A stretch of DNA of 64,000 bases, from assembly GCF_042433515.1 (NCBI RefSeq), contig NZ_JBHLVH010000028.1, forward strand, positions 1 through 64,000. Direction: 5' to 3'. The position numbers were made by a program, and so were the translations under genes. Each line of letters starts with the position of its first letter. Positions within the stretch are counted from its first letter, which is position 1. The DNA comes from Kytococcus schroeteri. GTDB lineage: Bacteria; Actinomycetota; Actinomycetes; Actinomycetales; Dermatophilaceae. The notes beneath the pieces are model-generated. The model did no database searches. It worked only from the letters and a program-made list of their open reading frames with translations, and was not told the origin of the DNA. Below, piece by piece: positions 1-8,113 of the stretch.

Positions 1-222
1 CTACCGACTCCGCATGCTCCTCATCGGCGGAGGACTCACCCCATGACCCACGCTCAACTCCGAAGAGCCGGTCTTCCCAGCTCCGTTCGCCCCCAGGAGG
101 ACGGTGCGACGAACGTCGGGCACCATCCATGTCAGGTTCTCCAGAACGGCCTGTCGACGGCCACGCCAGAGGCCGCCGCGGTGGACGGTGACGCCCGCCA
201 GCCCGAAGGACGATGAAGCCAA
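1..222 (-). pseudogene. Truncated ABC transporter ATP-binding protein (N-terminal remnant)
   Basis: The 73-residue frame starts like a normal ABC ATPase, with a beta-strand region and then the Walker A motif GANGAGKT near residues 44-51. Immediately after the Walker A threonine the sequence stops resembling the family: 22 unrelated residues follow, then a TAG at the window's first three bases. Q-loop, signature and Walker B are all missing, so it cannot be a working ATPase unless a frameshift reconnects it outside the window. The ATG lies 9 bases after the stop of the secreted-protein gene at 232-648, on the same strand, so the two look like one operon. The stretch is visibly less GC-rich than the neighbours, which suggests transfer followed by decay. 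A sequencing error is the alternative. Confidence 0.65.
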
Positions 223-231
223 TTCGACTCC

Positions 232-648
232 TCAGTACTTGACGCCGATTCCTTGGAAGTCCACGGCTTCGCGGTAGGAGATGTGCTGGTAACCGTTCAA
301 CCGAACCATGTAGTCATCCTTGCGCTGCCAGCCGTGGTTGAACTCTCGATAGCCGCCGCACGAGTGCGTGACGTTCCGGATCAAGATGTCCTTCTTGTAC
401 CACGGCTCGTTGCGGTCCAGCCCGAGAACGACATTGGGCAGGGGGTTCAGCTGTTGACCACGGTCGAAGTGCCGCTTGCAGTTCTTGGACCACACGACCG
501 TCCCCGCCGAGGAGTTGGCTGCGTCGTTCCACACACGGGTGGTCTGGTGCAGGGTCGCACCACGCCAGAAACTGGACCAACTCCCGTCACCCGCACTTGC
601 ACTGGGTGCTGCCAGAACGGCCCCGGCAACTGCTGTGGGCAGGGCCAT
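232..648 (-). CDS. Small secreted protein of unknown function
   Basis: This 138-residue protein has no family I recognise. From the ATG at 648 it begins with a hydrophobic stretch and an ASASA-type signal-peptidase site, but it lacks the usual positive N-region. Reading upstream in frame adds a basic segment (RTSSTLRWIR) beginning at a CTG (681-679) that has AAAGGA 8 bases before it. No ATG, GTG or TTG occurs between this point and the in-frame TAA at 724-726. The true start may therefore be CTG at 681, which gives a complete signal peptide. The mature part is about 115 residues, rich in aromatic residues, Asn and Arg, with two cysteines (NCKRHF and HSCGGY). It is followed by an ABC ATPase remnant. 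A bacteriocin-like or toxin role is only a guess from that layout. Confidence 0.6.
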   Translation of the reverse strand: MALPTAVAGAVLAAPSASAGDGSWSSFWRGATLHQTTRVWNDAANSSAGTVVWSKNCKRHFDRGQQLNPLPNVVLGLDRNEPWYKKDILIRNVTHSCGGYREFNHGWQRKDDYMVRLNGYQHISYREAVDFQGIGVKY

Positions 649-747
649 CCTGATCCATCGAAGGGTAGATGAGGTGCGCAGGGCGACCGTCCTTTCGTGT
701 GTGGTGATTGTCGCGCCGCATTCTTATCGCCCCCCCCTTTGCCCAGG

Positions 748-2298
748 TCAAACCCACTCGTCCTCCACCCAGTCCAGGGTGCGCTGCACGGCCTTGGCCC
801 AGGTGCGCACGTGGCGGTCCCGCACCGCGGGGTCCATTTGCGGCTCCCACCGGCGCGCCTCGTGCCAGTGGGCGGCCAGCTCGGCGGTGTCGCGCCAGAA
901 CCCGACCGCCAGACCCGCCGCGTAGGCCGCGCCCAGGGCGGTGGTCTCGGACACCTCGGGAACCACCACGGGCACGTCGAGCACGTCGGCCTGGAACTGC
1001 ATGAGCATGTCGTTGACGGTCATGCCGCCGTCCACGCGCAGCTCGGTGACGTCCAGCTCCAGCGCGGCGGCGTCGGCCAGCATCGCGTCCACCACCTCGC
1101 GGGTCTGGAAGGCGGTGGCTTCCAGCACGGCCCGGGCGATGTGCCCCTTGTCGACGTACCGGGTGAGACCGACCAGCGCGCCCCGGGCGTCGGCGCGCCA
1201 GTGCGGGGCGAACAACCCGGAGAAGGCCGGCACGAAGTAGGCGCCGCCGTTGTCGTCCACGGTGGCCGCGAGCGTCTCCACGTCGTCGGAGCTGCTGATG
1301 AGGCCGAGGTTGTCGCGCAGCCACTGCACCAGGGAGCCGGTGACGGCGATGGATCCCTCGAGGGCGTAGACCGGGTCGGCCTCCCCCAGCTTCCAGCACA
1401 GCGTGGTGAGCAGGCCGTGCTGCGAGCGCACCGGCTGGCTGCCGGTGTTGAGCAGCAGGAAGTTGCCCGTGCCGTAGGTGTTCTTGGCCGTGCCCGGCTC
1501 CAGGCAGGCCTGGCCCAGGGTGGCGGCGTGCTGGTCGCCCAGCGCCCCGGCGATGGGGACACCCGCCAGCACGGTGTGCTCGTGGGCGTGGCCGTAGACC
1601 TCCGAGGAGGAACGGATCTGCGGCAGCATCGCCATCGGGATGCCCAGGGCCGCGCAGGTGTCGGCGTCCCAGGCCAGGGTGCGCAGGTCCATGAGCAGGG
1701 TGCGCGAGGCGTTGGTGACGTCGGTGACGTGGACTCCCCCGTCCACGCCGCCGGTGAGGTTCCAGACCAACCAGGTGTCCACGGTGCCGAAGAGCAGGTC
1801 ACCGGCCTCGGCGCGCTCCCGGGCGCCCTCCACGTGCTGCAGCACCCAGCGCAGCTTGGGCCCGGAGAAGTAGGTGGCCAGGGGCAGGCCGGTCACCTCA
1901 CGGAAGCGGTCCTCCCCCAGCGGCTCGCCGTCCGGGCCGGGTTCGGCGGCGAGCTCCTCCACCATCGAGCGGGTGCGGGTGTCCTGCCAGACCAGGGCGT
2001 TGCACACCGGCTCGCCGGTGCGGCGGTCCCACACCACGGTGGTCTCGCGCTGGTTGGTCACGCCCACGGCGGCCAGGTGCGCGGCGCTGGTGTCCGCGGC
2101 CGCCAGCACACCGGCGACCACCTGCCGGGTGGTGCGCCAGATCTCCATCGGGTCGTGCTCCACCCACCCCGGGCGGGGCAGCACCTGCCGGTGCTCCAGC
2201 TGGTCGGTGGCCACCGGGCGCCCGTCGCGGTCGAAGAGCATGGCGCGGGTGCTGGTGGTGCCCTGGTCGATGGCGAGCACGTAGCGGGGGCTGGACAT
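748..2298 (-). CDS. glpK: Glycerol kinase
   Basis: It phosphorylates glycerol to glycerol 3-phosphate with ATP in the cytoplasm, the entry step of glycerol catabolism. The 516-residue product begins with the FGGY-kinase phosphate-binding motif AIDQGTTSTRAM, and has the WDRRTGEP and LVWQDTRT motifs near residues 80-100. The C-terminal ATP-binding half contains DGGMTVNDMLMQFQAD and ETTALGAAYAAG. Length is normal for GlpK (about 500). The ATG at 2298 was chosen because it precedes the family's usual MSSPRYVLAIDQ beginning; the open frame continues upstream but without homology. It stands alone here: no glpF or glpD is nearby, and it diverges from the ligase gene across about 70 bases. Confidence 0.95.
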   Translation of the reverse strand: MSSPRYVLAIDQGTTSTRAMLFDRDGRPVATDQLEHRQVLPRPGWVEHDPMEIWRTTRQVVAGVLAAADTSAAHLAAVGVTNQRETTVVWDRRTGEPVCNALVWQDTRTRSMVEELAAEPGPDGEPLGEDRFREVTGLPLATYFSGPKLRWVLQHVEGARERAEAGDLLFGTVDTWLVWNLTGGVDGGVHVTDVTNASRTLLMDLRTLAWDADTCAALGIPMAMLPQIRSSSEVYGHAHEHTVLAGVPIAGALGDQHAATLGQACLEPGTAKNTYGTGNFLLLNTGSQPVRSQHGLLTTLCWKLGEADPVYALEGSIAVTGSLVQWLRDNLGLISSSDDVETLAATVDDNGGAYFVPAFSGLFAPHWRADARGALVGLTRYVDKGHIARAVLEATAFQTREVVDAMLADAAALELDVTELRVDGGMTVNDMLMQFQADVLDVPVVVPEVSETTALGAAYAAGLAVGFWRDTAELAAHWHEARRWEPQMDPAVRDRHVRTWAKAVQRTLDWVEDEWV

Positions 2299-2367
2299 GA
2301 CAGGCACCCTGCCACGGGCGGGGCGGAGGAGACGGGTGGATGGGCCGGCGTGCACCAGACTGGCGCC

Positions 2368-3462
2368 ATGCCCGACTCCCCCGTGATCCCCGACGTGATG
2401 CTGGCCAAGGCCGCCGCGAAGGTCCCTGCCGCCGACGCCCTGCCCGGTGGGTGCAGCTACGAGCCCAAGTGGGACGGCTTCCGCGTGCTCGTGGTGCGCG
2501 GCGCCGCGACCGACCCCGCCACGGCCGTGGGTGAGGGCGACGACGCGGTGGACCTGCTGGGGCGCAGCGGCAAGTCCCTGGCGCGGTACTTCCCCGAGGT
2601 GGTGGAGAAGGTGCGTGCCGTGCCGGCCCCGGCGATCGTGGACGGCGAGCTCGTGGTGCGCAGCGGGGAGCCCGGCGCCGAGCGGCTGGACTGGGACGCC
2701 CTGGCCCAGCGCATCCACCCGGCGGCCTCCCGCATCGAGCGGCTGGCGGCCGAGACCCCCGGCGAGGTGATCTGCTTCGACCTGCTGGCCGATGCGGGCG
2801 GCTCGCTTCTGGAGCGGCCCTTCGCCGAGCGACGCGAGCGGCTGGCGGCGCTCGTGGGTGGGCTCCCGGCATCCGGCGGGGTGCACCTGACCCGGGCGAC
2901 GACCGACCCCGGGGAGGCGGCCGACTGGTTCACGCGCTTCGAGGGCGCGGGGCTCGACGGGATCATGGCCAAGGGGCTCGACACCCCCTACGAGCCGGGG
3001 AAGCGCACCATGCTCAAGGTGAAGCACAAGCGCACCGCCGACGCCGTGGTGGTGGGCTACCGGGTGCACAAGAGCGGCACCGGGGTGGGCTCGCTGCTGC
3101 CGGGACTGTGGTCGGGTGACCAGCTGGTGCCGGTGGGCGGGGCCTCGGCGTTCACCACGGCGCGGCGGGCCGAGCTCGAGGCCGAGCTGCAGCCCTGGGT
3201 GGTGCGTGAGGCCGACGGGTCGGTGGCCAGCGCCGAGCGGGCGCGCAACCGGTTCACCTCCGGCAAGGACACCAGCTACGTGCCGCTGCGCCCCGAGCGC
3301 GTGGTGGAGGTGGCCTTCGACCAGCTGGAGGGCCACCGGTTCCGCCACGCGGTGCGCTTCCTACGCTGGCGCGACGACAAGGACGCCGCGCAGTGCACGC
3401 TGGAGCAGGTGGACGTGGCCTCCGGCTACGATCTGGACGCCGTGCTGGCCGCGGACTCCTGA
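2368..3462 (+). CDS. ligC: ATP-dependent DNA ligase, LigC type
   Basis: This 364-residue enzyme seals nicks in duplex DNA with ATP. Motif I is EPKWDGFR with the AMP-accepting lysine at about residue 34, motif III is VDGELV, motif IV is DGIMAKGLD and motif V is MLKVKHKRTADAVVVG. An OB-fold domain follows, ending with conserved RPERVVEVAFDQLEG. The size fits a stand-alone LigC rather than the multidomain LigD or the NAD-dependent LigA. Its likely partner, a stand-alone LigD-type polymerase, is encoded convergently at 3844-4899. No Ku gene is in the window, so repair synthesis with ligation is a safer inference than end joining. The ATG at 2368 is the first start after the intergenic gap. Confidence 0.92.
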   Translation: MPDSPVIPDVMLAKAAAKVPAADALPGGCSYEPKWDGFRVLVVRGAATDPATAVGEGDDAVDLLGRSGKSLARYFPEVVEKVRAVPAPAIVDGELVVRSGEPGAERLDWDALAQRIHPAASRIERLAAETPGEVICFDLLADAGGSLLERPFAERRERLAALVGGLPASGGVHLTRATTDPGEAADWFTRFEGAGLDGIMAKGLDTPYEPGKRTMLKVKHKRTADAVVVGYRVHKSGTGVGSLLPGLWSGDQLVPVGGASAFTTARRAELEAELQPWVVREADGSVASAERARNRFTSGKDTSYVPLRPERVVEVAFDQLEGHRFRHAVRFLRWRDDKDAAQCTLEQVDVASGYDLDAVLAADS

Positions 3463-3507
3463 GAGTCCCCACCGGAGCGCACGGCCACGAACACCTCGGG
3501 AGGACCC

Positions 3508-3831
3508 ATGCACGCACTGCTCACCGCCGCCGGCGAGACGACCTCGTGGATCCCGGGCGCCGTGTGCGCCGGGCTGCTGGCCGTGGTGGCCGTGCTGATG
3601 CTGGGACGCTCCGGCTCCCTGCCGGTGCCGGTCAAGGGCATCGTGCGCGCGATGTCGCTCGTGGCCCTGCTGGTGGGGGCCGGCCTGTACCTCCTGGGCG
3701 CCAACGGCATGGGGTGGCTGCCGCTGGCCCTGGTGACCTTCGTGGCCCTGCTGCTGGTGCTGGGCACCACCGGGCTGCTGGCCACCCGCGCCGAGCGCAC
3801 CGCGCGGGAGCGCCGCGCCGCGCGCGACTGA
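3508..3831 (+). CDS. Small three-helix membrane protein
   Basis: A 107-residue protein with three predicted transmembrane segments at about residues 17-36, 47-65 and 68-91, and a basic Arg-rich tail (ERTARERRAARD). A good GGAGG Shine-Dalgarno sequence stands before the ATG (tcgggaggacccATG). It follows the ligase by 45 bases on the same strand and may be co-transcribed. I do not recognise a family. It sits between the ligase and polymerase genes, but nothing in its sequence points to DNA repair. Confidence 0.75.
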   Translation: MHALLTAAGETTSWIPGAVCAGLLAVVAVLMLGRSGSLPVPVKGIVRAMSLVALLVGAGLYLLGANGMGWLPLALVTFVALLLVLGTTGLLATRAERTARERRAARD

Positions 3832-3843
3832 GGGCCGCCGGCC

Positions 3844-4899
3844 TCAGGCCTTCCGCGCCCGGCTCGGCTGCACACGGGGCGGCTCACCCGGCATTTTCGG
3901 GTGGTCCGGCGGGAACGGCTCCTCCCCCAGCCCGCGCTCGAGGTCGGCCTCCCACATCGCCATGACCGGGGAGAAGTCCCCGCGATGCTCGAGCATGTCG
4001 GCCCACGGGTCGGGCTCGGCCAGGTGCTCTGCCACGGTGTGCACGCTCACCGCGCCGGGCACCACGGCATCGAGGGCGGCCCACGCCACCGGCAGCGACA
4101 CCGGCGCACCCGGCAGCGCACGGGGGCTCCACGCCCCGGCCAGCGTGCGGTCGCGGCAGTGCTGGTTGAAGTCGACGAAGCACTTGTCGCCCCGCTCCTC
4201 CTTCCACCAGCGCGTGGTCACCAGCTCCGGCAGGCGGCGCTCCAACTCGCGGGCCAGCGCGATAACACCGTGGCGCACGTCGAGGAACTCCCGCTCCGGG
4301 GCGATGGGGGCGAACACGTGCAGACCCCGGTTGCCGGAGGTCTTCACGTAGGCGGTGAGCCCCACCTCCTCGAGGAGCTCGCGGGCCGCCCGGGCGATGG
4401 TGACGACGTCGCCGAAGCCGCGCCCCGGCATCGGGTCGAGGTCCAGGCGTACCTGGTCCGGGCAGTCGTTGAGCAGCTCCCCGGAGTGGTCGGTGGTCCG
4501 CACGGGCCAGGGGTGGACGGTGAGCGTGGACATCTGCGCCGCCCAGACCACCGAGGCCACCTCGTCGAGGACGACCTGCTCGTGCGAGCGCCCGCTGGGG
4601 TAGGTGCAGGTCGTGGTGCGCAGGTACTCCGGGGCGCCCTTGGGCGGGTTCTTGGAGTAGAACTCCTCCCCCGTGATGCCGGTGGGGAAACGCTGCAGGG
4701 TCACCGGCCGGTCGGCGTTGGCGGTCAGGAAGCGTTCGCCGACGGCCACGAGGTACTCCGCGAGGTCGAGCTTCGTGACCTCGAGCGCCCCGGGCGCCTC
4801 GCCGGCGGGGCACATGACGCGGTCGGGGCTGGAGACCCGCACCTGCCGCACCGTGCCGTCCGGTCCGGGCACCTCCAGGGTGGTGGCCTTGCTCGCCAT
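3844..4899 (-). CDS. Stand-alone LigD-type DNA polymerase/primase domain protein
   Basis: At 351 residues this is the archaeo-eukaryotic primase-like polymerase domain of bacterial LigD, without ligase or phosphoesterase domains. It adds (ribo)nucleotides at gaps and breaks. Visible motifs are EEFYSKNPP near residue 78, the metal-binding DLDP at about 153-156, KTSGNRGLHVFAP near 190 and the late catalytic Asp in CFVDFNQH. In mycobacteria such proteins (Prim-PolC) partner with LigC, and the convergent neighbour at 2368 is a LigC. The two frames are separated only by the small membrane-protein gene. The ATG at 4899 lies near a 9-bp inverted repeat (4921-4943) in the region shared with the nuclease gene. 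Confidence 0.92.
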   Translation of the reverse strand: MASKATTLEVPGPDGTVRQVRVSSPDRVMCPAGEAPGALEVTKLDLAEYLVAVGERFLTANADRPVTLQRFPTGITGEEFYSKNPPKGAPEYLRTTTCTYPSGRSHEQVVLDEVASVVWAAQMSTLTVHPWPVRTTDHSGELLNDCPDQVRLDLDPMPGRGFGDVVTIARAARELLEEVGLTAYVKTSGNRGLHVFAPIAPEREFLDVRHGVIALARELERRLPELVTTRWWKEERGDKCFVDFNQHCRDRTLAGAWSPRALPGAPVSLPVAWAALDAVVPGAVSVHTVAEHLAEPDPWADMLEHRGDFSPVMAMWEADLERGLGEEPFPPDHPKMPGEPPRVQPSRARKA

Positions 4900-4920
4900 G
4901 CCGTGCTCCTGCCTCGAGGG

Positions 4921-4943
4921 GGTGCGCGGTGAGCCCGCGCACC
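4921..4943. promoter_or_regulatory. Perfect inverted repeat in the divergent upstream region
   Basis: GGTGCGCGG and CCGCGCACC form perfect 9-base arms around TGAGC. The repeat lies 22 bases upstream of the polymerase-domain gene and 129 bases upstream of the nuclease gene, between divergent starts. It could be an operator or only a GC-rich chance hairpin. There is no T-run, so a terminator is unlikely. Confidence 0.25.
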
Positions 4944-5071
4944 GGCGAGCCTACGGCGCGGTCCGTGCGCTGCGGCCTCGTTCACCGGGCGTCCACGTGG
5001 GCGGCACCTTGTGCACACCGTGGTCTGTCAGGGTGCAGCGTCCTGTTCCCCCACCTGGGAGACCACGCACC

Positions 5072-7483
5072 ATGCGACCCCTCACCCGCACCCCGCTGGC
5101 CCTGACGCTGGCCCTCCTGCTGCCGGCCGCCTCCCTGGCCGGCGCGGCCACCGCGCCCGCGCACGCCGTCTCGGAGGACCTCGTGATCTCCGAGGCCTAC
5201 GGCGGCGGCGGCAACTCCGGCGCCCCGCTGCGCAACGACTTCGTGGAGCTGTTCAACCGTGGCGACCACGCCGTCGACCTCACCGGCTGGACCCTGGAGT
5301 ACCGCTCCGCCACCGGCAGCTCCGCCCAGGTGACGAAGCTCTCCGGCTCCGTGGCCCCCGGCGCCCGGTTCCTGGTGCAGCAGGCCGCCGGGTCCAACAC
5401 CTCCGCGGCCCCGCTGCCCACCCCGGACGCCACCGGCACCGTGCCGATGTCCTCCTCCGGCGCCAAGCTGCAGTTGGTGGGCCCGGACGGCTCCGTGGTG
5501 GACCTGCTGGGCTGGGGCGGCGCGAACGCCGCCGAGGGCCTGCCGGCCGGCGCCACCTCCAACACCACCTCGGTGGCCCGCACGCAGCCGTGCCACGACA
5601 CCGACAGCAACGCCGCGGACTTCACCACCGGCGCCCCCACCCCGGAGAACAGCACCGAGGCCCCCGTGGACTGCTCCGCGGTGCCGGACCCCGACCCGGA
5701 CCCCGAGCCGGGCGACGTCACCATCGCCGAGATCCAGGGCACCGCGCACCGCTCCCCGCTGGAGGGCCAGGGCGTGCGGGGCGTGCCCGGCGTGGTGACC
5801 ACCACCGACCGCAACGGCTTCTGGATGCAGTCGACCACCCCCGACGAGGACGACGCCACCAGCGAGGGCGTGTACGTGTACACCCGCGGCAAGACCCGGG
5901 TGGCCGTGGGCGACGCGGTGCTCGTGGACGGCCTGGTGGCCGAGTACCGGCCCGGCGGTTCCGGCGGCCACGACAACCTCACCACCACCCAGCTCACCAA
6001 CCCCACCGTGACCGTGACCGGCACCAGCGAGGTGCCCGCCCCGGTGGTGCTTGGCGAGGACGTGCAGGTGCCCGCGCAGACGGTGGAGTCCGGCGACCCG
6101 GGTTCGGTGGAGTACGCCGGCGTGCCCTTCCTGCCGCAGGTCGACGCCATCGATGCCTACGAGGCGCTGGAGGGCATGCGCGTGGGCGTCCGCGACGCGC
6201 AGGCGGTGGGCCCCACCGCCTCGTTCGACGAGGTGCCCGTGGTGCCCGCCGACGCCGGGGCGCAGCGCAGCGTCTTCGGCGGCGTGGTCTACGGCGGCTA
6301 CGACCAGCCGAACGCCCGCCGCGTGCAGCTGGCCGGCGACCTGCTGGGCTCCGAGGGGCTGCCGCAGGTGGACACCGGCGCGCGCTTCGACGGCCTGACC
6401 GCCGGCGTGCTCGACTACTCGTACGCCAACTTCAAGCTCAAGGTGACCGAGCTGGGCTCCGTGCAGGCCAGCCCGTTCAGCCGCGACGTGGCCGCGCCCA
6501 ACCGCAAGGACGCCCTCGAGGTGGCCACCTTCAACGTGGAGAACCTCGACCCCACCGACGACGCCGCCAAGTTCGACGGCCTGGCCCGCCAGCTGGTGGA
6601 CCACCTGGGCGCCCCCGACATCGTGGCCCTGGAGGAGGTGCAGGACGACAACGGCGTGCAGAACGACGGCACCGTGGACTCCTCCACCACCACCGACCAG
6701 CTCATCGCCGCCATCGAGGCCGCCGGCGGCCCCCGCTACGAGGCCCGCTGGGTGAACCCCGAGGACGGACAGGACGGCGGCCAGCCGGGCGGCAACATCC
6801 GCAACGTGATGCTGCACCGCACCGACGTGGACGGCCTGAGGTTCGTGCACCGCCCCGGCGGCGACGCGACCACGGCCACCACCGTGGAGTCCCGTGGCCG
6901 CTGGGCGGCGCTCTCGGCCTCGCCCGGCCGCATCAACCCGCTGAGCAGCGCGTGGGAGAACTCCCGCAAGCCGGTGGTGGCCGAGTACTCCTTCCAGGGC
7001 CGCCCGGTGTTCGTCATCGGCGTGCACTTCAGCTCCAAGGGCGGTGACGACCCGATCTTCGGCCGCTGGCAGCAGCCGGTGCGCTCCTCGGAGACCCAGC
7101 GCATGGAGCAGGCCCGCGAGGTGCGCGGCTTCGTGGACTCGCTGCTGGCCAAGGACGCGCAGGCGAACGTCATCGTGGCCGGTGACGTGAACGACTTCGA
7201 GTTCTCGCCCGTGGCCGACACGCTCGTGGGCTCGGGTGCCACGGCGCTGCGGGACCTGCCGCGCGAGCTGCACCCGGCCGACCGGTACACGTACACCTAC
7301 CAGGGCAACAGCCAGGTGCTGGACCACCTGCTGCTCTCCCCGGGCATGACCACGGCCTTCCAGGGCAAGCGTCCGGTGACGGCCTACCGCCACGACGTGG
7401 TGCACGTCAACGCCGACTTCCACGACCAGCTGAGCGACCACGACCCGCAGGTGGTCAGCGTGGACCGTCGCGCTCTGCGCTGA
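5072..7483 (+). CDS. Secreted nuclease with lamin-tail and endonuclease/exonuclease/phosphatase domains (NucH/ExeM type)
   Basis: The 803-residue exported protein has a Sec signal peptide of about 33 residues ending APAHA. Next comes a lamin-tail domain (ISEAYGGGGNSG to about residue 165), a Pro/Asp linker, and an OB-like region typical of ExeM/NucH nucleases (from about residue 215). The catalytic EEP domain begins near residue 485, with VATFNVENLDP, VALEEVQDDNG, GVHFSSKGGDDP, VAGDVNDFE and the terminal SDHDPQVV. These supply the metal-binding Asn, Glu, Asp and His of the fold. It probably degrades extracellular DNA for nutrients or biofilm turnover. No cell-wall anchor is seen. A strong hairpin follows at 7515-7551. 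Confidence 0.9.
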   Translation: MRPLTRTPLALTLALLLPAASLAGAATAPAHAVSEDLVISEAYGGGGNSGAPLRNDFVELFNRGDHAVDLTGWTLEYRSATGSSAQVTKLSGSVAPGARFLVQQAAGSNTSAAPLPTPDATGTVPMSSSGAKLQLVGPDGSVVDLLGWGGANAAEGLPAGATSNTTSVARTQPCHDTDSNAADFTTGAPTPENSTEAPVDCSAVPDPDPDPEPGDVTIAEIQGTAHRSPLEGQGVRGVPGVVTTTDRNGFWMQSTTPDEDDATSEGVYVYTRGKTRVAVGDAVLVDGLVAEYRPGGSGGHDNLTTTQLTNPTVTVTGTSEVPAPVVLGEDVQVPAQTVESGDPGSVEYAGVPFLPQVDAIDAYEALEGMRVGVRDAQAVGPTASFDEVPVVPADAGAQRSVFGGVVYGGYDQPNARRVQLAGDLLGSEGLPQVDTGARFDGLTAGVLDYSYANFKLKVTELGSVQASPFSRDVAAPNRKDALEVATFNVENLDPTDDAAKFDGLARQLVDHLGAPDIVALEEVQDDNGVQNDGTVDSSTTTDQLIAAIEAAGGPRYEARWVNPEDGQDGGQPGGNIRNVMLHRTDVDGLRFVHRPGGDATTATTVESRGRWAALSASPGRINPLSSAWENSRKPVVAEYSFQGRPVFVIGVHFSSKGGDDPIFGRWQQPVRSSETQRMEQAREVRGFVDSLLAKDAQANVIVAGDVNDFEFSPVADTLVGSGATALRDLPRELHPADRYTYTYQGNSQVLDHLLLSPGMTTAFQGKRPVTAYRHDVVHVNADFHDQLSDHDPQVVSVDRRALR

Positions 7484-7514
7484 CCAGTCACTCGCGCCCT
7501 GCGCTGACTCACCC

Positions 7515-7551
7515 GCGCGCCACCCCCGTCGACCCGATGGGGGTGGCGCGC
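7515..7551 (+). terminator. Rho-independent-like hairpin after the nuclease gene
   Basis: The 13-base arms 7515-7527 and 7539-7551 pair perfectly around an 11-base loop, 31 bases after the stop. There is no long T-run, as is common in high-GC actinobacteria. It ends 24 bases before the msrB start, so it should separate the two transcripts. Confidence 0.7.
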
Positions 7552-7575
7552 AGCGTGCGGTGGGAGGATCTGCCC

Positions 7576-8037
7576 ATGGACATCCCCCTGCTCAACTCCG
7601 CCAAGTACCCTCTGGGCCGCGACGACTCCGCGTGGCGCGAGGAGCTCTCCGCCGAGGAGTACGCCGTGCTGCGCCAGTCCGGCACCGAGCGACCCGGCAC
7701 CGGGAAGTTCGAGTCCTTCGAGGGCGAGGGCGTCTACTCCTGCCGCGGGTGCGGCACCGAGCTCTTCCGCAGCAGCACCAAGTTCGACGCGCACTGCGGC
7801 TGGCCGGCCTTCTACGCCCCGCTCGCCGAGGACCGCGTGGAGTACCTCAAGGACAACTCCCTGCCGAACCGCCCCCGCATCGAGGCCCGGTGCGCGGCGT
7901 GCGGCTCCCACCTGGGCCACGTGTTCACCGGCGAGGGCTTCGACACCCCCACGGACACGCGCTACTGCATCAACTCCGTGTGCATGACCTTCACCCCCGA
8001 CGACGGCGGCGAGACCGTCCGCGGCGGACGGGACTGA
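7576..8037 (+). CDS. msrB: Peptide-methionine (R)-S-oxide reductase
   Basis: MsrB repairs R-methionine sulfoxide in proteins using thioredoxin. The 153-residue frame has both zinc CxxC pairs (CRGCG near residue 57 and CAACG near 105), the SGTERPGTGKFE substrate region, the FDAHCGWPAFY motif with a second cysteine, and the catalytic cysteine in RYCINSVCM near residue 135. The ATG at 7576 follows GGGAGGA by 7 bases, which decides the start. It is single-domain, without an MsrA fusion. It is convergent with hemQ across a shared hairpin. Confidence 0.95.
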   Translation: MDIPLLNSAKYPLGRDDSAWREELSAEEYAVLRQSGTERPGTGKFESFEGEGVYSCRGCGTELFRSSTKFDAHCGWPAFYAPLAEDRVEYLKDNSLPNRPRIEARCAACGSHLGHVFTGEGFDTPTDTRYCINSVCMTFTPDDGGETVRGGRD

Positions 8038-8046
8038 CGCTCCCCT

Positions 8047-8093
8047 CGACGACGACGGCGGCCCGCTCCGGTGAAGGAGCTGGCCGTCGTCGT
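8047..8093. terminator. Bidirectional hairpin between msrB and hemQ
   Basis: An imperfect long stem (ACGACGACGG... paired with ...CCGTCGTCGT, with GCTCC/GGAGC at the tip) lies between two converging stop codons. Its position and symmetry suggest termination of both transcripts. Confidence 0.6.
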
Positions 8094-8113
8094 GCAGTCG
8101 GTCGGTGGGTGCC

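Noticed and set aside
726..740. Run of eight C bases upstream of the edge locus as a phase-variation tract
   Set aside because: It lies outside any coding frame, beyond the glpK stop, and no promoter spacing depends on it visibly.
697..2367. Long plus-strand frame running into the ligase
   Set aside because: Antisense shadow of glpK; ligase homology starts only at the ATG at 2368.
4982..7441. 819-residue open frame on the minus strand opposite the NucH-type nuclease
   Set aside because: It is a codon-position shadow caused by high third-position GC; the product is a low-complexity Val/His/Gly-rich string with no family features.
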